A stretch of 64,000 nucleotides of DNA, taken from assembly GCF_019263705.2 (NCBI RefSeq), contig NZ_JADQDK010000001.1, positions 744,001 to 808,000 of the forward strand. The letters run 5' to 3'. Origin of the DNA: Pseudonocardia abyssalis. GTDB taxonomy: Bacteria > Actinomycetota > Actinomycetes > Mycobacteriales > Pseudonocardiaceae. Below, piece after piece: positions 35,877 to 44,734 of the stretch. Within the stretch, counting starts at the first letter, position 1; every line of letters starts with the position of its first letter. Under the pieces are notes generated by a model that was given only the letters and a program-made list of their open reading frames with translations, was not told the DNA's origin and ran no database searches. The position numbers were made by a program, and so were the translations under genes.

Positions 35877-37219
35877 CCTACCGCATCGCAGTGATCGGGG
35901 CCGGCCCGTCGGGGCTCTACGCGGCGGCGGCGCTGCTGACGTCGGGGGAGCCGGTGAGCATCGAGGTGCTCGACCGGCTGCCCGCGCCCTACGGCCTCGT
36001 CCGCTACGGCGTCGCGCCCGACCACGTGAAGATGAAGTCGGTGATCCGGGTGCTGCAGAAGCCCTTCGATCCGGCCGACGTGGAGTTCCTCGGCGGGGTC
36101 CGGATCGGCGACGGCGGCATCCCGCTCGACGAACTGCGCACCCACTTCCACGCGATCGTGCACGCCACCGGGTCCTCGCTCGACCGCGCGCTCGGCGTGC
36201 CGGGGGAGGACCTCGCGGGCTCGTACGGGTCAGGTGAGTTCGTCAGCTGGTACTGCGGACACCCCGACTTCACCGGGCTCGACCCGGAGCTCGACCACCC
36301 CGGCGTCGCCGTCGTCGGGGCGGGCAACGTGGCGCTCGACGTCGCCCGCGTGCTGGCGAAGTCGGCGGAGGAGATGGCGGCCACCGACATCCCGGGCCCC
36401 GTGCTCGACGCGCTGCGGTCCAGTGCCGTCCGCGACGTCCACGTGCTGATCCGCCGCGGCCCGCAGCACGTCCGGTTCACCCCGGCGGAGCTGCGCCAGA
36501 TCGGCGACCTCGCCGACGCGCAGGTCGTGGTGCACGACGACGGGCTGCTCGCGGCGGGCGTCGAGGAGCCCGACGACCGGCGGCAGAAGCAGAACCTCGG
36601 GATGCTGACGGAGTGGGTCGACCGGCCCGTCGGCGACGCCGAGCGCCGCATCCACCTGAGGTTCCTGCGGTCCCCGGTCCGCGTCCTGGGCGACGGGCGG
36701 GTCTCCGGGATCGTCGTGGAGCGCACCGCGGTCGACGCCTCCGGGCGGGTCGTGGGCACCGGTGAGGAGGAGACCCTCGACGTCGGGCTCGTCGTGCGCG
36801 CGATCGGCTACGCGGGCGAGCCGATCCCCGGCCTGCCGTTCGACGAGGCCACCGGCACCGTGCCGAACGAGGGCGGGCGGGTCGTCGCCGACGGCGTCGC
36901 GGTTCCCGGCGCGTACGTCACGGGCTGGATCAAGCGTGGCCCGACCGGCGTCATCGGGACGAACAAGGGCGACGCGCAGGAGACGGTCGCGGCGCTGTTG
37001 GCCGACCTCCCGACTCTCCCGCCCCCGGCGCGCCCCGAGCCCGAGGCCCTGCGGGAGGCGTTCGCCGCCCACGGCATCCGCCCCGTCGACTGGACGTCCT
37101 GGTTGCGCCTCGACGCCGAGGAGGTCCGCCGCGGCGGCCTGCGCGGCGCGGAGCGGGTGAAGGTCGCGGAGCTGGCGGAGATGCTCGACGCGGCCCACGG
37201 AGCCACGACGACCCCCTGA
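35873..37219 (+). CDS. fprA: NADPH:ferredoxin/adrenodoxin reductase (FprA-like)
   Basis: 448 residues, GTG start overlapping the upstream stop (GTGA). The FAD motif GAGPSGLYAAAALL is at the N-terminus, followed by YGLVRYGVAPDHVKMKSV, typical of the adrenodoxin-reductase group. The NADPH-binding motif VVGAGNVALDVARVL lies near 150, and a late GWIKRGPTGVIGTNKGDA segment binds FAD. It transfers electrons from NADPH to a ferredoxin feeding P450s or Rieske enzymes. No ferredoxin gene is adjacent. It could serve the Rieske oxygenase of the PKS operon (speculative). Confidence 0.94.
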   Translation: MTYRIAVIGAGPSGLYAAAALLTSGEPVSIEVLDRLPAPYGLVRYGVAPDHVKMKSVIRVLQKPFDPADVEFLGGVRIGDGGIPLDELRTHFHAIVHATGSSLDRALGVPGEDLAGSYGSGEFVSWYCGHPDFTGLDPELDHPGVAVVGAGNVALDVARVLAKSAEEMAATDIPGPVLDALRSSAVRDVHVLIRRGPQHVRFTPAELRQIGDLADAQVVVHDDGLLAAGVEEPDDRRQKQNLGMLTEWVDRPVGDAERRIHLRFLRSPVRVLGDGRVSGIVVERTAVDASGRVVGTGEEETLDVGLVVRAIGYAGEPIPGLPFDEATGTVPNEGGRVVADGVAVPGAYVTGWIKRGPTGVIGTNKGDAQETVAALLADLPTLPPPARPEPEALREAFAAHGIRPVDWTSWLRLDAEEVRRGGLRGAERVKVAELAEMLDAAHGATTTP

Positions 37220-37223
37220 CCGC

Positions 37224-37315
37224 CGAGTTTGCCGTTCCCGCCCGGCGAGTTGGCCGATGGCGTACGCCCGGGCGAGCCGCGATGGACAACACGGCGGGCG
37301 CCGTCGGCAAACTCG
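37224..37315. repeat. Intergenic inverted repeat related to the 22-nt array
   Basis: CGAGTTTGCCG (37224-37234) and its exact complement CGGCAAACTCG (37305-37315) flank 70 nt. The left arm continues as TTCCCGCCCGGCGAGTTGGCCG, resembling the unit of the 26784-26911 array. It occupies the whole gap between fprA and the acyl-CoA dehydrogenase and may act as a terminator or be a dispersed palindromic element. Confidence 0.6.
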
Positions 37316-37319
37316 CGGT

Positions 37320-37325
37320 TAATCT
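37320..37325 (+). promoter_or_regulatory. Leaderless -10 element (TAATCT)
   Basis: TAATCT ends 7 nt before the GTG at 37333. It decides the start of the acyl-CoA dehydrogenase against the in-frame ATG at 37282, which lies upstream of the promoter inside the inverted repeat. Confidence 0.65.
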
Positions 37326-37332
37326 CGGAGTC

Positions 37333-39090
37333 GTGCGCTCTCTGCTGCTGTCCCGCCGCGACCTCGACTTCCTGCTCCACGAGTGGCTCGACGTCGCCGG
37401 GCTGACGTCGCGCGGGCGGTTCTCCGAGCACTCCCGCGAGACGTTCGACGCCGTGCTCGACCTGTCCGAGCAGGTGGCCACCGAGCAGTTCGCCCCGCAC
37501 AACCGGGCCGCCGACCTGGCCGAACCCGAGTTCGACGGCGAGCGCGTGCACATGATCCCCGAGGTCGCGAAGGCGCTGGAGGCGTTCGCCGGCACCGGGA
37601 TCCTGTCGGCGGGGATGGACGAGTCGGTCGGCGGGATGCAGCTCCCGCAGACCGTCGCGCAGGCCTGCTTCCTGTGGTTCCAGGCGGCCAACGTCGGCAC
37701 CTCGGCCTACCCGTTCCTCACCATCGCCAACGCCAACCTGCTGCTCGCGCACGGCTCCCCGGAGCAGGTCGAGACGTGGGTCGGGCCGATGGTGGAGGGC
37801 CGCTTCTTCGGGACGATGTGCCTCTCGGAACCGCAGGCGGGCTCGTCGCTGGCCGACATCACGACCCGCGCCGAGCCCCGCGACGACGGCGCGTACCGCC
37901 TGCGCGGCAACAAGATGTGGATCTCCGGCGGCGACCACGACCTGTCCGAGAACATCGTCCACCTGGTGCTGGCGAAGATCCCCGGCGGCCCGCCGGGGGT
38001 GAAGGGCATCTCGCTGTTCATCGTGCCGAAGGTCCTGGAGAACGGGGACCGCAACGACGTGGTGCTCGCGGGCGTCAACCACAAGATGGGCTTCCGCGGC
38101 ACCGTCAACACGCTGCTGAACTTCGGCGAGGGCAAGTACACGCCGGGCGGCGAGGCCGGTGCCGTCGGCTACCTGGTGGGGGAGCAGGGCCGGGGCCTCG
38201 CGCTGATGTTCCACATGATGAACGAGGCGCGCGTCGGCGTCGGGGGCAACGCGGCCGCGCTGGGCTACACCGGGTACCTGCACTCCCTCGAGTACGCGCG
38301 CACCCGCGTGCAGGGTCGCCGCGACGGGCGGCCCGCGCCGATCATCGAGCACCCGGACGTCGCCCGGATGCTCCTCGCGCAGAAGGCCTACGCCGAGGGG
38401 GCCGTCGCCCTGATCCTCTACTGCGCCCGCCTGCTCGACGACGAGAAGACCGCGGCCGGCGACGAGGACCGCGCCCGCGCGCACCTGCTCCTCGACACGC
38501 TCACCCCGATCGCCAAGAGCTGGCCGTCGCAGTGGTGCCTCGCGGCCAACGACCTCGCGATCCAGGTGCACGGCGGCTACGGATACACCCGCGAGTACGC
38601 CGTGGAGCAGTTCTGGCGCGACAACCGGCTCAACATGATCCACGAGGGCACGCACGGCATCCAGGGCCTCGACCTGCTCGGCCGCAAGGTCGTGCTGCAC
38701 GACGGCGCGGGCCTGCGGCTGCTGCTCGACACGATCGACGCCACCGTGGACCGGGCCCGCACCGCGGGTCTGACGAGCGAGGCCGACGCCGTCGGTGCCG
38801 CGGCCGCGCGCACCGCGGAGGTCACCGCCGTGCTGTGGGGGGCGGGCGACCCGGCCGTCACGCTGGCGAACTCCTCGACGTACCTGGAGGCGGTCGGGCA
38901 CGTCGTCCTCGCCTGGATCTGGCTGGAGCAGCTGCTCGCCGTCGGCGACCGCGAGGGCCACTTCTACGACGGCAAGCGCGCCGCGGCCGGCTACTTCCTG
39001 CGCCACGAGCTGCCCCGCACGGGCCCGCAGTTCGCGCTGCTGGAGAGCCTGGACCGCACCACGCTCGACGTGCGCCCGGAGTACTTCTAG
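37333..39090 (+). CDS. Acyl-CoA dehydrogenase (large FadE5-like class)
   Basis: 585 residues from the leaderless GTG start (VRSLLLSRRDLDFLL). This is about 200 residues longer than classical dehydrogenases but normal for the FadE5-like group, which has extra N- and C-terminal segments. Seen motifs are CLSEPQAGSSLADI, KMWISGGDHDL, MMNEARVGVGG and QVHGGYGYTREYAVEQFWRDNR. It oxidises acyl-CoA to 2-enoyl-CoA with FAD; chain length is undetermined. It follows an enoyl-CoA hydratase and FprA but has its own promoter. Its stop codon overlaps that of the convergent membrane-protein remnant by 4 nt. Confidence 0.94.
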   Translation: MRSLLLSRRDLDFLLHEWLDVAGLTSRGRFSEHSRETFDAVLDLSEQVATEQFAPHNRAADLAEPEFDGERVHMIPEVAKALEAFAGTGILSAGMDESVGGMQLPQTVAQACFLWFQAANVGTSAYPFLTIANANLLLAHGSPEQVETWVGPMVEGRFFGTMCLSEPQAGSSLADITTRAEPRDDGAYRLRGNKMWISGGDHDLSENIVHLVLAKIPGGPPGVKGISLFIVPKVLENGDRNDVVLAGVNHKMGFRGTVNTLLNFGEGKYTPGGEAGAVGYLVGEQGRGLALMFHMMNEARVGVGGNAAALGYTGYLHSLEYARTRVQGRRDGRPAPIIEHPDVARMLLAQKAYAEGAVALILYCARLLDDEKTAAGDEDRARAHLLLDTLTPIAKSWPSQWCLAANDLAIQVHGGYGYTREYAVEQFWRDNRLNMIHEGTHGIQGLDLLGRKVVLHDGAGLRLLLDTIDATVDRARTAGLTSEADAVGAAAARTAEVTAVLWGAGDPAVTLANSSTYLEAVGHVVLAWIWLEQLLAVGDREGHFYDGKRAAAGYFLRHELPRTGPQFALLESLDRTTLDVRPEYF

Positions 39091-39874
39091 ACGGCGGCGC
39101 TGCGCAGCGTCACGGCCCAGCTCCCGAGCAGTGCGGCCGCGCAGAGGCCCAGCACGCCGAGAGCGAGCGGGGGGAGCGCGCCGAGCGGCCGGGCGGTGGA
39201 CGCGTGGGCGAGCAGGACCGCCACCGCGACGCCGACCGCGGCCACGGCCGTGCCGACGATCCGCAGCCGGCGCCGCGCCTCGATGCGGGCCGGCAGGACC
39301 GCCGGTACGGCGGGCAGGACCAGCCCGTGCACGCCGATCAAGGGCGCGAGCACGAGGTCCCCGCCCGCGCCGGATCAGCAGCAGCTCCGGGCCGACCGTC
39401 GACGGGTCCGGGAACCCGGCGCCGATCCTCCTGGAGCACCCCGCTGTCGTTCACGATCACCATCCCGATCCCGGCGTGCAGCACGAGCGCGCCCGCCGCG
39501 ATCCCGAGCCGGACGTCGCCGGGGACCCGGGCCTGCAGCGTCGCCACCAGCAGCACGAGCACCCCGACGACGAAGACACCCGCGGTGCCGGCCGCGCCGC
39601 CGCGCGTCAGGGCCGCGAGCGGCGTGGTGAAGTTGTTGTGGCTCGGGACGCCGCGCGAGGCCTGCACGCCGATGACCGCGGTCTCGCCGACCGCGAACAG
39701 CACCGCCGCCCCGCCGACGAGGTGCTCCCGCCGCATCCGCAGCACGGGCAGCACCAGCGCGAGCGACCAGCAGACCAGCGCGCCCGTCTCGGCGAAGGTC
39801 GCGGGCGTGCGCAGCGACACCGGGCCGGTCGGCGGGCCGCCGGTCGCGGCGATCGCCACGACGTGCACCAGCAT
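39087..39874 (-). pseudogene. Multi-pass membrane protein with two frameshifts
   Basis: Three minus-strand frames together read as one membrane protein of about 260 residues. The first covers 39874 to about 39430 (MLVHVVAIAATGGPPTG to MVIVNDSGVLQ), the second about 39430 to 39375 (RIGAGFPDPSTVGPELLLI), and the third from about 39365 to 39087 (GDLVLAPLIGVHGLVLPAV to the end). Each transition breaks between typical coding segments, so one-base indels near 39421-39436 and 39355-39380 are inferred. Six to seven membrane helices are predicted. The family was not recognised. It is divergent from the frameshifted MarR gene. Sequencing errors are an alternative to real decay. Confidence 0.65.
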
Positions 39875-39895
39875 CGTCAGGAACAGGCTCCGACG

Positions 39896-40263
39896 GTGCC
39901 CGTTCCCCGCGTCACCCCGATCGGCCTGCACCTCTCGTCGACGGCCAAGGTGGTGGCCCGCGCGTTCGCCCCGCACACCTGGCAGATCCTGTTGACGCTC
40001 AAGACGTGCGCCGTCGCGAACCAGCGGGAGATCGCGGCGGCCGTCGGCATCGCGGGCACCACGCTCACCCATCACCTCAACGCGACGGAGCGCGACGGCC
40101 TGCTCACCCGCCGCCGCGACCCCGGCAACCGCCGCGTGCACATCGGGAGCTGACGGGGGAGGGGGAGGCCGCGTTCCTGCGCCTGCGCACCGGCCTCGAC
40201 GAGGCCGACGCCGCCGCGCTGGCGGGGCTGCTCGACCGCCTGAGGGCGAACGTGAGCGACTAG
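39896..40263 (+). pseudogene. MarR-family regulator with one frameshift
   Basis: The frame from GTG 39896 encodes a MarR-like winged helix (LLTLKTCAVANQREIAAAVGI, TTLTHHLNATERDGLLTRRRD, NRRVHI) and then stops at 40153. The expected continuation ELTGEGEAAFLRLRTGLDEADAAALAGLL is read in another frame to 40263. A single missing base near 40143-40146 would restore a normal protein of about 122 residues. It is divergent from the broken membrane protein, 21 nt away. CAGGCT 6 nt before the GTG fits a leaderless promoter. Confidence 0.7.
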
Positions 40264-40535
40264 CAGGGCTCCACGGAGACGACGCCGCGCAGCGTGCAGA
40301 GGCGGTCGGCGAACGACGCCTCCTCGGCCCGGGTCAGCGAGACCGTGCAGGTGACGGAGCTGTACGGGACGCCGTCGCGGACGTCGGCGGCGAAGTCGCG
40401 GACCGGGTAGCCGCCGGCGCGCAGCGCGTCACCGACGCGCAGGATGCCCTCGATGCCGCCGGTCGTGACGATCTCGTGGCGGCGCGGGATGCGCGGGGTC
40501 CAGGTGGTGCGGGGGGCGTGGTCCAGAACGGTCAT
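40260..40535 (-). CDS. Small solitary ACT-like protein (91 aa)
   Basis: 91 residues. After a 25-residue leader comes a beta-alpha-beta-beta-alpha-beta pattern: GIEGILRVGDALRAGGYPV, a strand SSVTCTVSLTRAEEASFADR and a last strand RGVVSVEPC. This resembles ACT domains of amino-acid-sensing regulatory subunits such as IlvM/IlvN (inferred from pattern; no match could be run). GGAG lies 6 nt before the ATG and directly abuts a leader hairpin. A leaderless upstream ORF and a structured leader precede it, suggesting translation-dependent control. Its stop overlaps the MarR remnant's last bases. Confidence 0.75.
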   Translation of the reverse strand: MTVLDHAPRTTWTPRIPRRHEIVTTGGIEGILRVGDALRAGGYPVRDFAADVRDGVPYSSVTCTVSLTRAEEASFADRLCTLRGVVSVEPC

Positions 40536-40546
40536 GGTGAGCTCCA

Positions 40547-40621
40547 GGGTCCGAGACGATCGGGGGACCCGAGCCAGGCCTCGGAAACGAGGGGAGGAGC
40601 TGCGCGCCGGCGACCTGGCTC
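40547..40621 (-). promoter_or_regulatory. Structured mRNA leader (candidate attenuator or riboswitch)
   Basis: On the minus-strand RNA an 8-bp stem GAGCCAGG/CCUGGCUC (40621-40614 with 40578-40571) encloses a perfect 5-bp hairpin CCUCG-UUUC-CGAGG (40592-40579). A second hairpin pairs GGGUCC (40570-40565) with GGACCC (40552-40547), and the ribosome site of the ACT-like gene follows at once. The outer stem starts inside the stop codon of the upstream ORF, so ribosomes finishing that ORF would melt it. Confidence 0.6.
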
Positions 40622-40673
40622 AGCCGACGCGCGGCGGTACGGCCGCGTCGAGGGCGAGGAGTGCGTTACGCAT
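40620..40673 (-). CDS. Leaderless upstream ORF / leader peptide (17 aa)
   Basis: ATG at 40673 follows TAGTGT by 7 nt (40686-40681), matching the leaderless promoter pattern of this window. It encodes MRNALLALDAAVPPRVG and stops with TGA overlapping the 5' arm of the leader stem. The peptide is rich in Leu, Ala and Val and ends with a Pro-Pro pair. It is likely a regulatory leader for the ACT-like gene rather than a functional protein. Confidence 0.5.
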   Translation of the reverse strand: MRNALLALDAAVPPRVG

Positions 40674-40680
40674 GTGGAGG

Positions 40681-40686
40681 ACACTA
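40681..40686 (-). promoter_or_regulatory. Leaderless -10 element (TAGTGT) for the upstream ORF
   Basis: On the minus strand TAGTGT ends 7 nt before the ATG of the 17-codon upstream ORF, without a ribosome site. It lies back to back with the plus-strand -10 at 40723. Confidence 0.5.
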
Positions 40687-40722
40687 GCGCGTCCGTGTGG
40701 CCGCGGCCACCCGCCCTCCCCC

Positions 40723-40728
40723 TACGGT
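40723..40728 (+). promoter_or_regulatory. Leaderless -10 element (TACGGT)
   Basis: TACGGT ends 7 nt before the ATG of the mannosyltransferase at 40736. Confidence 0.5.
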
Positions 40729-40735
40729 GGGGATC

Positions 40736-41833
40736 ATGAACACCCGGCCGGCCGCGGCGGTCGTGGGAGCGGCCGTGCTCGGTCACGCCGTGGTGCTCGC
40801 GATCTGGCCGCAGGCCCACACCCTGCTCATCGACCTGCAGGTCTACCGCGCGGGCGGGGAACTGGTCGCGGCCGGGCGCCCGCTCTACGGCGGGGGCGTC
40901 CTGCTCGACCTGCCCTTCGTCTATCCGCCGTTCGCCGCGCTCGTGTTCGTGCCGCTGGCCTGGCCGCCGGTGCCCGTCCTCTCGGTCGGGTGGACGGTGC
41001 TGGGGCTGGTGCTGCTCGCCGTCGTGGTGCGGCGCTGCGGCGCGGGCGGGCCGCTGCTCGTGGCGGTGGTGGCCCTGGCGACCTGGCTCGACCCGGTCCG
41101 CACCACCTTCTACCTCGGCCAGCTCAACCTGGTGCTGCTCGCGCTCGTGGTGTGCGACCTGTCCGGGTGCCGGGAGAGCCGCTGGCGGGGCGTCGGGATC
41201 GGGCTGGCCGCCGCGCTGAAGCTCACGCCGCTCCTGTTCGTCGTGTACCTGCTGCTCACCGGCCGGACCCGGGCGGCGGCGACCGCGATCGGCACGTTCG
41301 TCGCGGCCGGGGCGCTGGGTTTCCTCGTGGCCCCCGCCGACTCGGTGGAGTACTGGCTGCGCGGCACGTTCGCCTCCGCGGGGCGGATCTCCGATGTCTC
41401 CGGGCCCAGCAACCACTCCCTCGCCGGCTTCCTGGCCCGGGCCGGCCTGCCCGACCTGGTGCCCGCCGCGCTGCTGGCGATGCTCACGCTCGCCGTCGCG
41501 GTCGCCCTCCACCGCCGGGGCGTCGACCTGGCCGCGGGCACGCTCGTCGGGCTGGGGTCCGCGGCGGCCGCCCCGTTCGCCTGGTCGCACCACTGGGTGT
41601 GGGTGGTGCCGCTCGTCGTGCTGCTGGCGCGGCGCGTGGTGGCGGGGGAGCGGGCCGCCGCCGTCGCACTGGGCGGGGTGCTGCTCGCGACGCTCGCCGT
41701 GATCACGCGGCTGCCCGGGCCCTCGGTCGGGCCGATCCCGGCCACCGGTGCGATCTCCCTGACGCCGGACGCCTACCTGGTGCTGTTCGTCGTGGTGCTG
41801 GCGTCGGCGGCGTGGTCGCTGCGCCGGGCGTGA
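40736..41833 (+). CDS. GT87-family polyprenol-phosphate-mannose-dependent mannosyltransferase
   Basis: 365 residues with about ten membrane helices. After the first helix the loop IDLQVYRAGGELVAAGRPLYGG carries the acidic residue and VYR/LY pattern typical of GT87 enzymes. NLVLLALVVCDL and a late SWHH-like loop (FAWSHHWVWVVPLVVLL) also fit. Relatives such as Rv2181 add alpha-1,2-mannose in lipomannan/lipoarabinomannan from a lipid donor on the outer membrane face. The location beside the qcr-ctaE-pimB neighbourhood matches the mycobacterial arrangement. It converges with qcrB across a strong hairpin. Confidence 0.9.
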   Translation: MNTRPAAAVVGAAVLGHAVVLAIWPQAHTLLIDLQVYRAGGELVAAGRPLYGGGVLLDLPFVYPPFAALVFVPLAWPPVPVLSVGWTVLGLVLLAVVVRRCGAGGPLLVAVVALATWLDPVRTTFYLGQLNLVLLALVVCDLSGCRESRWRGVGIGLAAALKLTPLLFVVYLLLTGRTRAAATAIGTFVAAGALGFLVAPADSVEYWLRGTFASAGRISDVSGPSNHSLAGFLARAGLPDLVPAALLAMLTLAVAVALHRRGVDLAAGTLVGLGSAAAAPFAWSHHWVWVVPLVVLLARRVVAGERAAAVALGGVLLATLAVITRLPGPSVGPIPATGAISLTPDAYLVLFVVVLASAAWSLRRA

Positions 41834-41838
41834 GAACG

Positions 41839-41874
41839 CGGAAGGCCCCGCCGGAGATCCGGCGGGGCCTTCCG
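41839..41874. terminator. Bidirectional terminator between the mannosyltransferase gene and qcrB
   Basis: A perfect 16-bp stem (41839-41854 with 41859-41874, core GGAAGGCCCCGCCGG) closes on the loop AGAT. It ends 17 nt before the qcrB stop and lies between convergent genes, so it can terminate both transcripts. Confidence 0.9.
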
Positions 41875-41891
41875 TTCGTGCGAGCGGCGGG

Positions 41892-43604
41892 TCAGTCCTC
41901 GGGGTCCTTCGGGCGGCCTCCGTCGGGGCTGCCCGCGAGCTCCTTGTGGCCCGTGCGGGCGGCGCGCTCGTCGTCACCGGAGTGACCGCCGTGCACGGCC
42001 GCCTCGGCCGCGGCCTCCTCGGCACGCGCCTTCTCCAGCGCGAGCGTCTCCTCGCGCGGGTCGGGCGTGAGCATCGAGCCGGCGACGGGCTTGCCGCCCA
42101 TGCCGAGCTGGTTCATCCGCTTGGGCACCGGCGCGCCCTGGTAGGCGAGCGGGATCGGGTGCCCGTGGGCGTCGACCCCGGCGAGGGGCTGGTGCACCTC
42201 GATGAACTCACCGTGGGGCAACCGCTTGATGATGCCGGTCTCGATGCCGTGGTCGAGGACCGCGCGGTCGCCCTTCTGCAGGCCGAGGCAGATGCGGTAG
42301 GTGACCCAGTACGCGATGGGCGGCAGGATCAGCAGGCCGATCCGGCCCATCCACGTCGTGGCGTTGAGCGACACGTCGAAGAAGAACGCGAACCAGTCGT
42401 TGGCCGAGCTGATCAGCAGGACCATGTAGAACGTGATCGCCATCGCGCCGAGCGAGGTGCGGACGGGAACGTCGCGCGGGCGCTGCAGCAGGTTGTGCAG
42501 GGCCGTGTCCTTGGTGAACCGCGCCTCGATCCACGGGTACGCCCCGGCGACCACGAAGATCATCGGGAGGAACACCGCGGTCGGGAAGAACACCGCGGGG
42601 ACCGTGTAGTTGCCCAGGTAGATCTCCCAGGCGGGCCAGAGCCGGGCCATCCCGTCGGACCAGCCCATGTAGAAGTCGGGCTGGGAGCCGGCGGAGATCT
42701 GCGACGGGTTGTACGGGCCCAGGTTCCAGATCGGGTTGATCTGCAACAGCCCGCCCATCAGGCCGACGACACCGACGAACACCGCGAAGAACGCTCCGCC
42801 CTTGGCCGCGAAGGCCGGGAGGATCCGGACGCCGACGACGTTCTTCTCGGTGCGGCCGGGCCCGGGGAACTGGGTGTGCTTCTGGTACCAGACCAGGCCG
42901 ACGTGCACCGCGATCAGCGCGAGCAGGACGCCCGGCAGCAGGAGCACGTGGATGATGTAGAGCCGCGGGATGATCTCGGTGCCCGGGAACTCTCCGCCGA
43001 ACAGCGCCCAGTGCACCCAGGTGCCCATGACCGGCACCGAGAGCGTGATGCCCGAGGCGATGCGGAGGCCGGTGCCCGAGAGCAGGTCGTCGGGCAGCGA
43101 GTAGCCGGTGAAGCCCTCGAACGTGCCGATGAAGATCAGCAGGATGCCGATGACCCAGTTGGCCTCGCGCGGCTTGCGGAACGCACCGGTGAAGTAGGTG
43201 CGGAACATGTGGGCGACCATCGCCGCCATGAACAGCAGCGCCGCCCAGTGGTGGATCTGCCGGACGAACAGTCCGCCGCGCACCTCGAAGGAGATGTGCA
43301 GGGTGCTCTCGTACGCCCGCGTCATGTGGACGCCGCGGAGGTTGTCGAAGACCCCGTTGTAGGTGACCTCGGCCATCGACGGGTCGTAGAACAGCGCCAG
43401 GTACGTGCCCGAGAGCAGCAGCACGATGAAGCTGTAGAGGGCGACCTCGCCGAGCATGAACGACCAGTGCGTCGGGAAGACCTTGTTGAACTGCTTCCGC
43501 ATGCCGGCTGCGGGGTGGTAGCGCTGGTCGGTCCCGTCCAGGGCCCCGGCGACCAGGGCGTTCGCGCCCCCGCCGGACGTTGTCGGCGTCGTGATCGAGC
43601 TCAT
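41892..43604 (-). CDS. qcrB: Cytochrome bc1 complex cytochrome b subunit
   Basis: 570 residues, the size of actinobacterial QcrB, which has a long hydrophilic C-tail. The N-terminal cytochrome b domain shows [21 protein letters not shown], paired heme-ligand His residues ([21 protein letters not shown]) and [20 protein letters not shown]; the C-terminal part contains the [12 protein letters not shown] region. It carries quinol oxidation and both b hemes of the respiratory bcc-aa3 supercomplex and is the target of Q203-type inhibitors. It is the last gene of ctaE-qcrC-qcrA-qcrB, overlapping qcrA by ATGA. Confidence 0.97.
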   Translation of the reverse strand: MSSITTPTTSGGGANALVAGALDGTDQRYHPAAGMRKQFNKVFPTHWSFMLGEVALYSFIVLLLSGTYLALFYDPSMAEVTYNGVFDNLRGVHMTRAYESTLHISFEVRGGLFVRQIHHWAALLFMAAMVAHMFRTYFTGAFRKPREANWVIGILLIFIGTFEGFTGYSLPDDLLSGTGLRIASGITLSVPVMGTWVHWALFGGEFPGTEIIPRLYIIHVLLLPGVLLALIAVHVGLVWYQKHTQFPGPGRTEKNVVGVRILPAFAAKGGAFFAVFVGVVGLMGGLLQINPIWNLGPYNPSQISAGSQPDFYMGWSDGMARLWPAWEIYLGNYTVPAVFFPTAVFLPMIFVVAGAYPWIEARFTKDTALHNLLQRPRDVPVRTSLGAMAITFYMVLLISSANDWFAFFFDVSLNATTWMGRIGLLILPPIAYWVTYRICLGLQKGDRAVLDHGIETGIIKRLPHGEFIEVHQPLAGVDAHGHPIPLAYQGAPVPKRMNQLGMGGKPVAGSMLTPDPREETLALEKARAEEAAAEAAVHGGHSGDDERAARTGHKELAGSPDGGRPKDPED

Positions 43605-44734
43605 GATCTCCGCTCCCAGAATGCCGGTCCGACGGGCTCCATGTCACGGGTGGCGACGAAGTATCCCTCGTCGTTCACTGTGATCTTCAACTGCGGAAGT
43701 GACCTGCTGGCCGGACCGAACACCGGCTTCGCGTACTCGGTGGCCAGGAACTGGCTCTGGTGGCACGGGCACAGGATGCGCTGGCTCTGCGTCTCGTACA
43801 GCGAGGTCGGGCAGCCCAGGTGCGTGCAGAGCTTGGAGAAGGCGTAGAAGTCGCCGTAGTTCCAGTCCTCCTGGCCCTCGCGCTTGATCGTCTCGGTGCC
43901 GGGACGCAGGCGGATGAGCATGACCGGGTTGTCCGAGCGGCGCAGTGCGTGCAGCAGGGCCTCCTCGTCGCCGCGCTCCGACTCGCGGAACGGGAACACC
44001 GTCTCCATCGAGCCGGGCTCCTGGTCCTCCGGGCGGACCAGGGAGATTTCGTCCGGGATGCCGGTGTCGCGACGCAGGTAGACGGTCTCGCCGTCGACGC
44101 CGCGCCAGCCGGTGGTCCACAGGGCCGCCTCGTCGCCGCCCGCCCACGGGTTGCGGACCAGTGGCGCGACCGCGGCGATGCCCAACCCGAGGCCGAACAC
44201 GCCCGCCGCGCCGCCCGCCGCGCGGGTGATCAGCTTGCGGCGGCCGATGCCGGTGTCCTGGCCGGCCTTGGCCAGCTGGGCGACGACGGTACGGCGGTCG
44301 ACCTCGTCGGAGATGCCGTCGTGGCGTTGCTGCACCGACACCTCGTCGGGGAAGAACTTCTTCACGTAGGAGATCACGCCGATGCCCAGCGCCAGCACGG
44401 CGAGGCCGAAGGTGCCGCCGATGACCGGGGTGTAGAGCACGTAGATGTCGTAGCCGGGGTCCGACGGCGGCACGTACTCGAAGGGCCAGAAGATGAACGC
44501 CCCGAGGAACGCGAGCCCCGACAGTGCCGAGATGCCGAACCAGAGTGCGACCGCCCGCTCGGCCCGCTTCTCCGCGCGCGTGCCCGGGATCGGGAACTTG
44601 CGCGCGTTGTGGACGATCTCGACGTCGTCGAGGTTCGCCGCGAGCGTGGCGAGCTGGTCCGGCGTCATCTCGTCGAGCTCGGCCGACGTGGGGCGGCGGA
44701 CTCCGCCCGAGTGGTCCTGTTCGGAGAGGGTCAT
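43601..44734 (-). CDS. qcrA: Cytochrome bc1 complex Rieske iron-sulfur subunit
   Basis: 377 residues from the ATG overlapping the qcrC stop (ATGA); an in-frame GTG at 44752 would extend it by 6 residues. Three N-terminal membrane helices lie at about 75-200, a feature of actinobacterial QcrA. The Rieske domain near 300-370 has [11 protein letters not shown] and CPCHQSQF, giving two Cys and two His ligands plus the disulfide Cys pair. It passes electrons from quinol to the diheme QcrC. Confidence 0.97.
   Translation of the reverse strand: MTLSEQDHSGGVRRPTSAELDEMTPDQLATLAANLDDVEIVHNARKFPIPGTRAEKRAERAVALWFGISALSGLAFLGAFIFWPFEYVPPSDPGYDIYVLYTPVIGGTFGLAVLALGIGVISYVKKFFPDEVSVQQRHDGISDEVDRRTVVAQLAKAGQDTGIGRRKLITRAAGGAAGVFGLGLGIAAVAPLVRNPWAGGDEAALWTTGWRGVDGETVYLRRDTGIPDEISLVRPEDQEPGSMETVFPFRESERGDEEALLHALRRSDNPVMLIRLRPGTETIKREGQEDWNYGDFYAFSKLCTHLGCPTSLYETQSQRILCPCHQSQFLATEYAKPVFGPASRSLPQLKITVNDEGYFVATRDMEPVGPAFWERRS

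Noticed and set aside
37282..37332. ATG start for the acyl-CoA dehydrogenase at 37282
   Set aside because: It lies in the inverted repeat with no ribosome site, and the TAATCT promoter is downstream of it.
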